A program made the position numbers and the translations under genes. Under the pieces are notes generated by a model, which saw only the letters and a program-made list of their open reading frames with translations, was not told the DNA's origin and did not search any database. This document shows positions 14,873 to 23,651 of a DNA stretch of 64,000 bases, piece after piece; position 1 is the first letter of the stretch; every line of letters begins with the position of its first letter. This stretch comes from Gammaproteobacteria bacterium (lineage in GTDB: Bacteria > Pseudomonadota > Gammaproteobacteria > Eutrophobiales > Eutrophobiaceae): positions 1 to 64,000 of the forward strand of contig QKIY01000006.1 of assembly GCA_003250975.1 (NCBI GenBank). Direction: 5' to 3'.

Positions 14873-16765
14873 TTAACGCTGGAGGACATACTGTCCCGGC
14901 GCATCACACAGCGGCTCATATCCCTTGTCCGGTGCACCCATGGAGGGCGGATCTGTCACTCCGCTGGAATGTTCCTTCAGCCATGCGTCCCATTCCGGCC
15001 ACCAGGAGCCTTCCCGCTCCGGTACTTCATCATGCCAGATTGCCGGGCCGACATACGGCGCATCCGCTGACTTGTCAGCGATCTGGTATACACGACCAGG
15101 AATGCCGGGTTCATTTACGACTCCTGCATTATGCCCGCCACTAGTCAATACAAAGGTAACGTCACTATCGGTCAGTGAATGAATCTTGTAGACCGACTGC
15201 CACGGTGCAATATGATCAGTGCGGGTGCCCACCGCAAATATTGGAAGTTTAATATCACCCAGTGAAATTACAGCCCCATCAACCTTGTAGTTTTCCTCCG
15301 CTAGGTCGTTGGACAGGTAAAGCTGACGAAGATATTCAGAGTGCATCCGGTATGGCAATCGCGTACCATCAGTGCTCCATGCCATCAGGTCAAACATGGG
15401 AGATCGTTCCCCCATCATGTAATCATGTATGACACGTGACCAGATTAGGTCATTCGAACGCAGGAACTGAAAGGCGTTTGTCATCTGCCATGAATCCAGG
15501 TAACCCTCCTCCCACATCATGTCTTCGAGAAAGTCTACCTGGCTATCGTCTATAAACAGTTCAAGTTCACCCGCCTCAGAAAAATCGGTCAGACTGGCAA
15601 ACAATGTCATGCTCGCAAACCGTTTATCACTGTCCCGACTCATTGTTGCTGCTGCAATCGATAGCAATGTACCGCCCAGGCAGTAACCGACACCCTCCAC
15701 CTTCTGTCCCGGAACAACTGCATTGACAACGTCCAGGGCCGCCATAATGCCTGACTTACGGTAATCATCGAGACCCAGATTCCTGTCTCTCTTGTCCGGA
15801 TTCTTCCAGGAGATCATGAAAACCGTATGTCCCTGGTCAACAAGCCACCGAACCAACGAATTATGCGGAGATAAATCGAGAATGTAATATTTCATAATAC
15901 AGGCAGGTACAATGAGCACGGGTTCTGCCTGTACCCTGCTTGTAGTTGGTGAGTATTGAATCAGTTCAATAAGCCGATTCCGGTAAATTACCTTGCCTGG
16001 TGTGACGGCGACTGTTTGCCCCGGTATAAATTTCTCGGTACCGGCACGCGGTTGTTTAGATATATATCGCTGCGCATCCTCGAGCCAATATGTAAAACCA
16101 TCGGAGAAATTTAGTCCGTGCTTATCGATAGTCCGGTGAATGATTTCAGGATTAATGAATGATATGTTGCTGGGAGAAAACATGTCCAGAAACTGCCGCG
16201 TTATAAAATTAACAACCCTAGTATGGTGTTCACTCACGCCGCTTATGTCAGTGGTCGCGTTGTGCCACCATTGTTGCATTAGCAGAAATGACTGATAGAT
16301 GGCATTGTATGGCCATTCCTGCCATTCATCAGCCTTAAAACGCGAATCCTGCGGTAAAGGTGCGATGCAAGGTTTACACTCGCATCCCCGGGTTGCAGAC
16401 GGCAGAAAACCTGCAAAACGCGTGGCCTTGCGCCAGGCTTTTTCAACGAGTTGTCCCTGTTTGCCAGGAGACATGGCAATATGCCAGGCCCAGTCGGCGT
16501 AGGCACCCATGATAGACGCTGGCGATACCCCCGCCGTTACATGGCCAAGCCAGGCATTGATGAGGTGATCCAGCGTTTGTCTGGTGCTTTCCGTTACATC
16601 CTGATCCTCTTCTTCGCTGACACATGCGCTGGGCACGGGAAGGGCATGATCGTGATTAGGCTTTGGTCCCGGCGCGATCGGCCTCGCTGGAAGTTGCCGC
16701 AGTTGTTCCCGAGAAATACTATCGAGGGTAACCTGTGATGCTGTTTTGTCTGCAGTAGTGCTCAT
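14873..16765 (-). CDS. Class I-like poly(3-hydroxyalkanoate) synthase (second copy)
   Basis: 630 aa. The fold and signatures match PHA synthases: FITRQFLDMFSPSNISFINPEI, the lipase-like box GYCLGG with nucleophile Cys at about residue 362, GTRTDHIAPW with the Asp, SGGHNAGVVN with the His, and a C-terminal SWWPEWDAWL. The N-terminal ~75 residues are an extension not seen in the first copy, and a Cys-rich patch (GCECKPC) lies near residue 130. It is downstream of a phasin/PhaE-like gene and a reductase remnant on the same strand. Two synthases may differ in substrate or in carbon conditions. Confidence 0.9.
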   Translation of the reverse strand: MSTTADKTASQVTLDSISREQLRQLPARPIAPGPKPNHDHALPVPSACVSEEEDQDVTESTRQTLDHLINAWLGHVTAGVSPASIMGAYADWAWHIAMSPGKQGQLVEKAWRKATRFAGFLPSATRGCECKPCIAPLPQDSRFKADEWQEWPYNAIYQSFLLMQQWWHNATTDISGVSEHHTRVVNFITRQFLDMFSPSNISFINPEIIHRTIDKHGLNFSDGFTYWLEDAQRYISKQPRAGTEKFIPGQTVAVTPGKVIYRNRLIELIQYSPTTSRVQAEPVLIVPACIMKYYILDLSPHNSLVRWLVDQGHTVFMISWKNPDKRDRNLGLDDYRKSGIMAALDVVNAVVPGQKVEGVGYCLGGTLLSIAAATMSRDSDKRFASMTLFASLTDFSEAGELELFIDDSQVDFLEDMMWEEGYLDSWQMTNAFQFLRSNDLIWSRVIHDYMMGERSPMFDLMAWSTDGTRLPYRMHSEYLRQLYLSNDLAEENYKVDGAVISLGDIKLPIFAVGTRTDHIAPWQSVYKIHSLTDSDVTFVLTSGGHNAGVVNEPGIPGRVYQIADKSADAPYVGPAIWHDEVPEREGSWWPEWDAWLKEHSSGVTDPPSMGAPDKGYEPLCDAPGQYVLQR

Positions 16766-16779
16766 TTGTTCCTGATAAC

Positions 16780-16947
16780 CTAAATTCGAAGACCGCCATC
16801 TACCTCCAGAACCCGACCGGTGAAATAATCGTTTTCAAGGATATAAATAGCGGTATGCCCAATCTCATCGGGTTTTCCTAGTCTACTCAACGGTATCCTA
16901 GACTTAATTTTTGACAGTATCTTCTCCGGAACGTTCGCCACCCGTTC
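16780..16947 (-). pseudogene. 5'-truncated acetoacetyl-CoA reductase/FabG-type SDR remnant
   Basis: Translated on the minus strand, this 56-codon stretch gives a clean C-terminal end of a short-chain dehydrogenase: VPEKIL, then IPLSRLGKPDEIGHTAIYIL, ENDYFTGRVLEVDGG and a TAG stop at 16780-16782. An in-frame TAG at 16948-16950 lies immediately upstream, and neither the glycine-rich motif nor the Ser-Tyr-Lys triad is present. The remnant lies between the phasin-like and PHA synthase genes, where an intact phaB-type (acetoacetyl-CoA reductase) gene would be expected. A deletion of the 5' part is the simplest explanation. Confidence 0.8.
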
Positions 16948-16964
16948 CTACTGGTACTTCTAGT

Positions 16965-17501
16965 TCAACTGTTGCCCGCTGTTTCGGTAGTTTTCTTCGA
17001 CGCTGAGGATTTCGTGGGTCGTTTCTCCATTGATTTGCCGCTATCTGACTGACTGTTCGTCCAGGTAGACAAGCATTGTTCTTGAAAATCCATTGCGCGT
17101 TCCACAATATCCTGCCAGTTTTTCGAAAGTACCTCACCTGACGATTGTCTAGATGGTAAGGCGCTACGCAGCATATCGAACCAGACTTTCCAGAGACGTT
17201 GTTGTGTATCCATCCATAGTTCAATCCCCTCTTCTAATCGGTGCTCGAGTTGATTCGAATCCAGAGAAGTATTAAAAGCGTTCTCAACGCTCTCGGCGAT
17301 TCCTGTAAGCACTTGTCGCTGGATATCCAGAACATTGTTGATCTGTTGCTCATTGACGTCGATCGCTTGGTGCCATGCGTTTTGTGTCCTGCCAATTCCT
17401 ACAGGATGCTGCAGGGACCCAAGCCAGGCTGACATCAACTGCTGCTGTTGATCAAGCCATGTGTGTTGCAATTCGACCATTTGTTCAGCCCAATTATTCA
17501 T
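16965..17501 (-). CDS. Phasin/PhaE-like PHA granule-associated protein (tentative)
   Basis: 178 aa with a very strong ribosome binding site (GGGGAGGAGG) before the ATG at 17499-17501. It is almost entirely helical and rich in Gln, Glu and Trp: TWLDQQQQLMSAWLGSLQ near the N terminus, WMDTQQRLWKVWFDMLRSAL in the middle, and a Ser/Lys-rich tail. The WL-QQQ-LM/WF helical pattern resembles phasins and the N-terminal part of PhaE subunits. Its place upstream of a PHA synthase on the same strand supports a granule role. The family match is by eye only. Confidence 0.55.
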   Translation of the reverse strand: MNNWAEQMVELQHTWLDQQQQLMSAWLGSLQHPVGIGRTQNAWHQAIDVNEQQINNVLDIQRQVLTGIAESVENAFNTSLDSNQLEHRLEEGIELWMDTQQRLWKVWFDMLRSALPSRQSSGEVLSKNWQDIVERAMDFQEQCLSTWTNSQSDSGKSMEKRPTKSSASKKTTETAGNS

Positions 17502-17665
17502 TGAAACCTCCTCCCCATCCTATGATGTAAACAGGGTAATTCAGTTTTCATGCCTATCATTAAAGTATAATACGTCATCCCGGCTTGTCTTATTTATACA
17601 GAATGGGAATAAACATAACCTCTTATAAATTATACAAAAAATATAATATCTTTGTGCTGGCTAAT

Positions 17666-17679
17666 ATGATCCAGATCAA
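17666..17679. promoter_or_regulatory. FNR/Anr-type binding site candidate
   Basis: ATGAT-CCAG-ATCAA matches nine of the ten defined bases of the FNR/Anr consensus TTGAT-N4-ATCAA. It lies 164 bp upstream of the phasin-like gene (minus) and 113 bp upstream of the DUF3106-like gene (plus) in their divergent intergenic region. The rest of 17502-17792 is AT-rich without a clear promoter. Confidence 0.5.
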
Positions 17680-17792
17680 TTGACCGGAAGAAATTTTTCG
17701 GTGTGCAGGACCGATTTTTTCATCCCCATGTCAACCAAATCCGCCCCGGTGCGTTATAGGAAGTAACAGATTCAAAGCGACAGGAGAAGACG

Positions 17793-18341
17793 ATGAAAAA
17801 CATAAAGTTAATCCCCCTTGCCCTGCTGGCCGTGTTACTGCCGGGAATAACGCCTCAGCTGGCTGCTGAAACAAAAATACCCGCCGCTGAACTAGCCGGG
17901 GATAAACACCCTGCAAGGCATAAACGCTGGGAAGACATGACCCCCGAAGAGATGCAGGCGCACTGGGCAAAACGCGAGGCCATGCACGAAAAACTGAAGG
18001 CCATGAGTCCCGAGGAAAGAAAGGCGTTCATTGAAAAACGACGGCGGGAACGCCTGGCCAACATGACGCCGGAAGAGCGCGAGGCCTTCGAGCAGCGCAA
18101 GGCAGAGCGCAAGGCCATGAAGGAAAAACTGAAGGCCATGAATCCCGAGGAAAGAAAGGCGTTCATTGAAAAACGACGGCAGGAACGTCTGGCTAGGATG
18201 ACGCCGGAACAACGCGAGGCCTTCGAGGCGCACCGCAAGGTGATGAAAGAAAAGTTTGGAAACATGACACCGGAAGAAAAAGAGGCGTTCCGCAAGCATC
18301 GCCGGATGCACTGGATGGACTGGAGTGACGAGGACGTGTAG
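17793..18341 (+). CDS. Secreted charged-repeat protein (DUF3106/Spy-like), with tandem duplication
   Basis: 182 aa, start preceded by AGGAGA. A signal peptide (MKNIKLIPLALLAVLL...QLAAE) is followed by a highly charged helical region built from repeats of the type M(S/T/N)PEER(K/E)AF, each with Met at the start and often ending in R or K. This resembles the DUF3106 family and the LTxxQ-type repeats of periplasmic Spy/CpxP/ZraP chaperones. Two 45-residue units are nearly identical. It lies just upstream of a sigma factor gene, a putative anti-sigma gene and another DUF3106-type gene. Envelope stress or metal response is inference. Confidence 0.7.
   Translation: MKNIKLIPLALLAVLLPGITPQLAAETKIPAAELAGDKHPARHKRWEDMTPEEMQAHWAKREAMHEKLKAMSPEERKAFIEKRRRERLANMTPEEREAFEQRKAERKAMKEKLKAMNPEERKAFIEKRRQERLARMTPEQREAFEAHRKVMKEKFGNMTPEEKEAFRKHRRMHWMDWSDEDV
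17988..18257 (+). repeat. In-frame tandem duplication, two 135-bp units
   Basis: The unit starting at 17988 (GAAAAACTGAAGGCCATGA) recurs at 18123 with few differences; the first ~65 bases are almost identical and the rest more diverged. The period of 135 bp equals 45 codons, so the reading frame is kept. It indicates a recent internal duplication. Confidence 0.85.
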
Positions 18342-18437
18342 TCATTCCCCAAATCTGTGACGGCAGGCATGGACGCCACTGCCAAACGATTTACACTTTG
18401 GTGTCAAGTATTGTAATCAGACTAAAGGGGAAAACCT

Positions 18438-18977
18438 CTGGAACAGTATCAGTCCCTGGACCGCTTTCTTGCCGATATACAAAAACGCGCATTCCGTCTA
18501 GCCGAGATCGCAACAGGCAACAGGGAAGACGCTTTCGACATTCTTCAGGATGCCATGCATCGGTTCGTTGACAGATATAGCACACGTGGCCAGGATGAAT
18601 GGACACCCCTGTTCTATACGGTCCTGCACAGCAGGATCAGGGACTGGATGAGAAGAGAGAAGGTCAGAAACCGCTTCAGGGTGTGGTTTGGTATTACCGG
18701 CCGGGAGGAAGAAGGCAATCCCATTGAAAACCTGCCGGATGTCAATGCAACCGACCCGGAAAGGCAACTGCTGAACGATCGCGGGCTGAAACAACTGGAG
18801 CAGGCCATCAGGATTTTGCCTGTACGCCAACAGCAGGCCGTCATGCTGAGACTGCTCGAGGGACTGGACGTTACACAAACGGCTAAGGTAATGAAGTGCT
18901 CAACCGGCAGCGTAAAGACACATTATTCAAGGGCAATCCGTACCTTGCGTGAACATCTTGGTGAACATTGGCCATGA
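18438..18977 (+). CDS. ECF-like RNA polymerase sigma factor, apparent CTG start
   Basis: 179 aa when read from CTG at 18438. Region 2 is visible as DRFLADIQKRAFRLAEIA followed by REDAFDILQDAMHRFVDRY and WTPLFYTVLHSRIRDWMRR; region 4 is LPVRQQQAVMLRLLEGLDV...CSTGSVKTHYSRAIRTLR. Nothing but CTG is available as a start: the in-frame TAA at 18423-18425 is followed only by AGG GGA AAA CCT CTG, and AGGGG sits 7 bases before it. The first in-frame ATG (18555) would delete half of region 2. The stop overlaps the next gene (ATGA). Confidence 0.82.
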   Translation: MEQYQSLDRFLADIQKRAFRLAEIATGNREDAFDILQDAMHRFVDRYSTRGQDEWTPLFYTVLHSRIRDWMRREKVRNRFRVWFGITGREEEGNPIENLPDVNATDPERQLLNDRGLKQLEQAIRILPVRQQQAVMLRLLEGLDVTQTAKVMKCSTGSVKTHYSRAIRTLREHLGEHWP

Positions 18978-19318
18978 CAGAGAAAAAGACTGAACAGGAA
19001 TTTATCGATGACGTGAAATCCGGTTTTGAACGGAGTGTCGATCAACTCGATGCAGACACTGTTTCAAGACTGGACTTCATCCGGCACAAAACACTCACAC
19101 GGAAAAAAACAAAGATCCGCCGCTGGCTTTATTACCCAGCTGGCGCACTGATCACCGCCTGCCTGGTGATCATAATCCTGAACATCAGCTGGACTGGTAG
19201 TCCGGACGCCCTGGTAAAAGCAGATGACTTCGAGATGTTATCTTCTACCGGAGGGTTTGATCTCTACGACAACCTGGAGTTTTACCAGTGGTTGGAAGAC
19301 TATGAAACTTCTGGTTAA
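18974..19318 (+). CDS. Putative anti-sigma/single-helix membrane protein (DUF3619-like)
   Basis: 114 aa. The ATG at 18974 overlaps the stop codon of the sigma factor gene. The cytoplasmic N-terminal part (EFIDDVKSGFERSVDQLD...SRLDFIRHKTL) precedes a single membrane helix WLYYPAGALITACLVIIILNI and a short acidic C-terminal tail outside (DDFEMLSSTGGFDLYDNLEFYQWLEDY). Size, topology and coupling are those of anti-sigma or DUF3619 proteins found between a sigma factor and a DUF3106 gene. Anti-sigma activity is inferred from context, not shown. Confidence 0.6.
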   Translation: MTEKKTEQEFIDDVKSGFERSVDQLDADTVSRLDFIRHKTLTRKKTKIRRWLYYPAGALITACLVIIILNISWTGSPDALVKADDFEMLSSTGGFDLYDNLEFYQWLEDYETSG

Positions 19319-19898
19319 GACCATTATAAAAGCGGTTTTCCTTTTGCTAATCTTTTGCGGAATGCCGGTTCAGGCGGTCGACAGGATCCCTTGGGAACAG
19401 CTTGACAGTGAACAACAGGAAATACTGGAGAGACTGAAAGACACCTGGGACGAATTACCGCCGGAAAGACAACACCGACTGCAAAAAAAGGCCAGTAAGT
19501 GGCAACAGTTACCTGCCGACGAGCGTGAAAGGATGCAGGAACGTATGGAGCGCTGGCGTTCACTGACGCCTGAACAACGTGAAAAGATCCGGGCCCGTTA
19601 CCAGCACTTCAAGTCACTGCCTCCGGAAGAGCAAAAACAATTGCTTGAACGGCGACGCTGGTTCCAGAAGCTCCCGGAAGAAGAACGCAAGCGTATACGA
19701 TCGCAATGGGAGAACATGACACCGGAACAGCGCCAGGCATGGAGGGAACAACACCGGCTGCTACCCGGGCAACGTCAAAAGTTACGGCAGTACATGGAGA
19801 ACCTATCGCCTGAGGAACGGCATGAATTCCGCAAGAAGTTGCATGAACTGGAACCGGATGAACGGCGCGAAATGATTAAGGAAATTATTAATAATTAA
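19302..19898 (+). CDS. Secreted DUF3106-family charged-repeat protein
   Basis: 198 aa from the ATG at 19302, which overlaps the end of the putative anti-sigma gene; a start at 19224 would add residues that belong to another frame. The signal peptide is MKLLVKTIIKAVFLLLIFCG...VQA. After it come WE-L-x-QQ and repeated units of the type W/F-x-x-L(P/T)PE(E/Q)R, about every 18-20 residues, with very high Arg, Glu and Gln content. It fits the DUF3106 family. Together with 17793-18341 it suggests secreted helical proteins controlled by the sigma factor between them. Its stop overlaps the convergent maeB stop by 4 bp. Confidence 0.75.
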   Translation: MKLLVKTIIKAVFLLLIFCGMPVQAVDRIPWEQLDSEQQEILERLKDTWDELPPERQHRLQKKASKWQQLPADERERMQERMERWRSLTPEQREKIRARYQHFKSLPPEEQKQLLERRRWFQKLPEEERKRIRSQWENMTPEQRQAWREQHRLLPGQRQKLRQYMENLSPEERHEFRKKLHELEPDERREMIKEIINN

Positions 19899-22090
19899 TC
19901 AACCTTGGCCAAGTTCTGCGCATCGACAACGGTGATCGCACTGGCGTTGATCAACCGGCGGACTGTCGAGGACGGCGTCATGATGTGGACAGGCTGATTC
20001 AGGCCAAGCAGTACCGGCCCGATTGTAGTGCCGTCACCAAGCACCTTGATTAAGTCATATGCAATCTTGGCCGCCTCCAGGTTGGGCATGATGAGCAGAT
20101 TAGCCCTTCCCTTGAGTTGACTGTCCGGCAGGAATTTATTCCGTAGATGTTCAATCAAGGCCGCGTCAGCACGCATCTGGCCCTCGACAATTAGTTCGGG
20201 ATCGCGTTGCCGGATTAAGTTCAGGGCTTTCTGCATCTTGGATCTCTTCTTTGACTGCCCGCCACCTGCATTTGAGTAGCTAAGCAACGCAGCCATTGGT
20301 GTGATGCCAAAGCGTTTCACACCTTCGGCTGCCAGCAAGGTGATCTCGGCGATCTGTTCCGCCGTGGGATCGTGTATTACCGCGGTATCCGCGATAAAGA
20401 ATGCGCCTTTCTTTAGCAAGACAATATTCAACGCCGCCGGTTGTCCGACATCCTCCCTGACACCTACCTCTTTGATTACTTCCTCCAGGTGCGTGTGGTA
20501 CTCGCCCCGTGTGCCACAAATCAAACCGTCGGCACGGCCACTGTTAATCATCTGTGCACCAACATGAGTATTATTCGATTGCGACTCCCCTTCCACTTCC
20601 ACAATTTCTATATCCTTATCAGGTTGCATGCGTAGCCCCATGCTGCGGATATTTTCAAGAATTACCGACTTGCGGCCAACCAAGATAGGACGTGCCATGC
20701 CTTCATCGACCATGGACTGCGCCGTGCGTAAAATCTTGGGTTCTTCACCTTCGGCGTAGACCAGCCGGCGGGGATCAAGCTTGGCGCGTTCGAACAAGGG
20801 CCGCATCAACAGGACCGACTCAAATACATAGCGGGATAACTGGTCCTCGTAGGCCGTCATGTCTGTGATGGGACGAGTTGCCACACCACTATCCATGGCA
20901 GCCTGGGCAACGGCCGGAGCCAGTTTGAGTATCAAACGCGGATCAAACGGCTTGGGTATCAGGTATTCCGGTCCGAATTTGAGATCTATGCCGCCATAGG
21001 CGGATAAGACGGAATCCGGCGCCTCTTCACGGGCCAAGCTGGCGAGTGCCTTCACGCAAGCAATATGCATTTCTTTGGTAATCTTGCGGGCACCAACATC
21101 GAGTGCACCACGGAAGATAAACGGGAAGCAAAGAACATTATTGACCTGGTTGGGATAGTCCGAACGGCCGGTTGCAATGATTGCATCTGGCCTGACCGCC
21201 ATCACTTCTTCCGGCAGGATCTCGGGGATTGGATTCGACAGAGCCATGATAATAGGTCTGTCCGCCATGCCCCGGACCATCTCCTGTTTCAGGACACCCG
21301 GACCAGACAGACCCAGAAAGATGTCCGCACCTTTCACAGCATCGGCCAGTGTCCTGACATCGGTATCACTGGCAAAAAGTTTTTTATGTGGCGTCAGTCC
21401 GCCACGTTTTCTATAGATCACACCCTGCCGGTCCACCGCGATAATATTTTCCTTCAACATGCCGAGGTTCACAAGCAGCTTGAGACAGGCGATGCCAGAG
21501 GCGCCGGCGCCCGTGGAAACCAGTTTGACGTCTTCGATCTTTTTGTCCACAAGGCTCAGAGCATTGAGGATGGCAGCCGCGACGATGATGGCCGTGCCGT
21601 GTTGATCATCGTGGAAGATAGGGATATTAAGGCGTCGGCGCAGTAACCCTTCAACCTGGAAACACTCCGGAGACTTGATGTCTTCAAGGTTGATTCCGCC
21701 GAAGGTCGGTTCAAGGCTGGCGATGATCTCGATCAGCTTTTCCGGGTCTTTTTCATTGATCTCGATATCAAAGACATCGATGCCGGCGAACTTCTTGAAC
21801 AACACACCCTTGCCTTCCATCACCGGCTTGGCAGCCAGCGGCCCGATATCTCCCAGACCCAGTACCGCCGTGCCATTACTTATCACGGCCACCAGATTGG
21901 AACGCGAGGTCACCTCATCGACAACCGCGGGATCCTTTGCAATCAGCCTACACGGTTCTGCGACGCCTGGCGTATAGGCCAGGGCGAGATCCTGTTGGTT
22001 GGCCAGCGGCTTGGTAGGAACCACCTCTATCTTCCCCGGTCGGGGATTACGATGGTACTCGAGTGACGCTTTATCGATATCGTTGGTCAT
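19895..22090 (-). CDS. maeB: NADP-dependent malic enzyme with phosphotransacetylase-like domain
   Basis: 731 aa, near the size of the large MaeB type. The N-terminal half has the malic enzyme core ([44 protein letters not shown]). The C-terminal ~300 residues resemble phosphate acetyltransferase ([41 protein letters not shown]), usually a regulatory module in this enzyme. It oxidatively decarboxylates malate to pyruvate and makes NADPH, which would suit PHA synthesis. It is convergent with the sigma factor group and stands upstream of nothing on its strand. Confidence 0.93.
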   Translation of the reverse strand: MTNDIDKASLEYHRNPRPGKIEVVPTKPLANQQDLALAYTPGVAEPCRLIAKDPAVVDEVTSRSNLVAVISNGTAVLGLGDIGPLAAKPVMEGKGVLFKKFAGIDVFDIEINEKDPEKLIEIIASLEPTFGGINLEDIKSPECFQVEGLLRRRLNIPIFHDDQHGTAIIVAAAILNALSLVDKKIEDVKLVSTGAGASGIACLKLLVNLGMLKENIIAVDRQGVIYRKRGGLTPHKKLFASDTDVRTLADAVKGADIFLGLSGPGVLKQEMVRGMADRPIIMALSNPIPEILPEEVMAVRPDAIIATGRSDYPNQVNNVLCFPFIFRGALDVGARKITKEMHIACVKALASLAREEAPDSVLSAYGGIDLKFGPEYLIPKPFDPRLILKLAPAVAQAAMDSGVATRPITDMTAYEDQLSRYVFESVLLMRPLFERAKLDPRRLVYAEGEEPKILRTAQSMVDEGMARPILVGRKSVILENIRSMGLRMQPDKDIEIVEVEGESQSNNTHVGAQMINSGRADGLICGTRGEYHTHLEEVIKEVGVREDVGQPAALNIVLLKKGAFFIADTAVIHDPTAEQIAEITLLAAEGVKRFGITPMAALLSYSNAGGGQSKKRSKMQKALNLIRQRDPELIVEGQMRADAALIEHLRNKFLPDSQLKGRANLLIMPNLEAAKIAYDLIKVLGDGTTIGPVLLGLNQPVHIMTPSSTVRRLINASAITVVDAQNLAKVD

Positions 22091-22139
22091 GGCGAATTAT
22101 AAATAAAAAAATTAAAAGTGTTCAGTCATTCGATGGGTG

Positions 22140-23504
22140 TTAAAAAGGCATTCCGCCAGGTGGCAGCTTGCCGCCCATGCCACGCAGAAGTTTTGCCATG
22201 CCGCCTTTTTTCGACATGCGTTTCATCATCTTTTGCATCTGGTTAAACTGTTTTAAAAGGCGGTTAACATCCTGTATCTGCGTGCCCGAACCGGCGGCAA
22301 TGCGTTTCTTGCGCGAACCGTTAATCACGTCCGGCTTGCGCCGTTCAATGACCGTCATGGAATTGATGATCGCCTCAAGCTTAACAAACTCCTTGTTACC
22401 CCTGTCAGCATCAATGTTTGCCGGCAGGGAGGACATGCCCGGGATCTTGTCGAGCATGTTGCCAAGGCCACCCATATTACGCATCTGTTGCAGCTGTTCC
22501 TTGAAATCCTCCAGTGTGAATCCTTTACCCTTCTTCAGCTTCCTCGCAAACTTCTCCGCCTTTTCCTTGTCGGCCTTCTGTTCGACTTCTTCAATAAGGC
22601 TCAGTACATCGCCCATACCCAGGATGCGCGATGCAATCCGGTCCGGATGAAACGGCGTAAGGGCATCGGTCTTCTCACCGGTACCCATGAACTTGATTGG
22701 CTTGCCGGTCACATGGCGCACAGAAAGTGCCGCCCCACCACGTGCATCACCGTCGATCTTGGTGAGTATTGAACCTGTCAATGGCAGGGCCTCGTCAAAT
22801 GCCCTGGCCGCATTGACGGCGTCCTGACCCATCATGCTGTCTATAACAAACAATGTTTCAACCGGTTTGATGGCCGCATGGACCATGCGGATTTCCTGCA
22901 TCATTTCGTCATCGATGTGCAGGCGTCCTGCGCTATCCACCAGCAACACATCCATGAATTGCTTGGCAGCTGTTTTGACTGCCTCGGCGGTAATATCTGT
23001 CGGAGATTGGTCGGGGCTGCTTTCTATAAAGTTCACCTGCACTTCACTGGCAAGCGTTTTTAATTGATCAATCGCAGCCGGACGGTAAATATCGCAACTT
23101 ACAACTGCAACTTTTTTGTTCAGGGTCTCCTTGAGATAACGGGCAAGTTTTGCCACTGTGGTGGTCTTGCCAGCGCCCTGCAGACCAGCAACCAGGATAA
23201 CGGCCGGGGGTTGCACATTCAGTTCCAGGGAACTATTGGTCCCACCCATCAACGCGACCAGTTCCTGGTTGACTATCTTTATCACAGCCTGACCCGGCGT
23301 CAGGCTGGTAGCTACTTCCTTGCCTAGCATCCGCTGCTTAACTTGTTCAATAAATGCCTTGACCACAGTCAGAGCTACATCGGCCTCGAGCAGGGCCATG
23401 CGCACTTCCCGCAATGAGTCGGAAATATTTTCCTCGGTAAGGCGTCCCTGACCCCGCAGATCTTTAAGTATGCGCTGGAAACGGCCAGAAATATTTTCAA
23501 ACAT
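22140..23504 (-). CDS. ffh: Signal recognition particle protein Ffh
   Basis: 454 aa. The N domain begins FENISGRFQRILKDLRGQGR, the GTPase P-loop is AGLQGAGKTTTVAKLA, with DTAGR-equivalent VDSAGRLHIDD and TKIDGDARGGAALS. The C-terminal M domain ends with a Met-rich tail (MQKMMKRMSKKGGMAKLLRG), which binds signal sequences and the 4.5S RNA. The RNA gene is at 53330-53444 in the same window. An inverted repeat (23534-23556) lies in its upstream leader. Confidence 0.97.
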   Translation of the reverse strand: MFENISGRFQRILKDLRGQGRLTEENISDSLREVRMALLEADVALTVVKAFIEQVKQRMLGKEVATSLTPGQAVIKIVNQELVALMGGTNSSLELNVQPPAVILVAGLQGAGKTTTVAKLARYLKETLNKKVAVVSCDIYRPAAIDQLKTLASEVQVNFIESSPDQSPTDITAEAVKTAAKQFMDVLLVDSAGRLHIDDEMMQEIRMVHAAIKPVETLFVIDSMMGQDAVNAARAFDEALPLTGSILTKIDGDARGGAALSVRHVTGKPIKFMGTGEKTDALTPFHPDRIASRILGMGDVLSLIEEVEQKADKEKAEKFARKLKKGKGFTLEDFKEQLQQMRNMGGLGNMLDKIPGMSSLPANIDADRGNKEFVKLEAIINSMTVIERRKPDVINGSRKKRIAAGSGTQIQDVNRLLKQFNQMQKMMKRMSKKGGMAKLLRGMGGKLPPGGMPF

Positions 23505-23533
23505 AGCTAAATCGTCTTAAATTAATCCAAAAA

Positions 23534-23556
23534 AACCGGTCTTGTAGAAACCGGTT
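23534..23556. repeat. Short inverted repeat between ffh and the CcsA-like gene
   Basis: AACCGGT and ACCGGTT, 9 bases apart, form a perfect 7-bp stem. It sits in the divergent region, 30 bp upstream of the ffh start and about 100 bp upstream of the plus-strand gene. It has no T tract; it may be an operator or leader hairpin. Confidence 0.5.
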
Positions 23557-23651
23557 CATCCTTAATACACCGGGTATGAATAACACGGATAATTACCTTC
23601 TATGAAACCTGCATTTATGTAATGATTGACCTCTTACGGATAAACACCACT

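Noticed and set aside
16904-17224. A 106-codon open frame on the minus strand inside the phasin-like gene and reductase remnant.
   Set aside because: It is an overlapping frame; the phasin-like frame (16965-17501) has a strong ribosome binding site and the reductase reading gives a clear SDR end in another frame.
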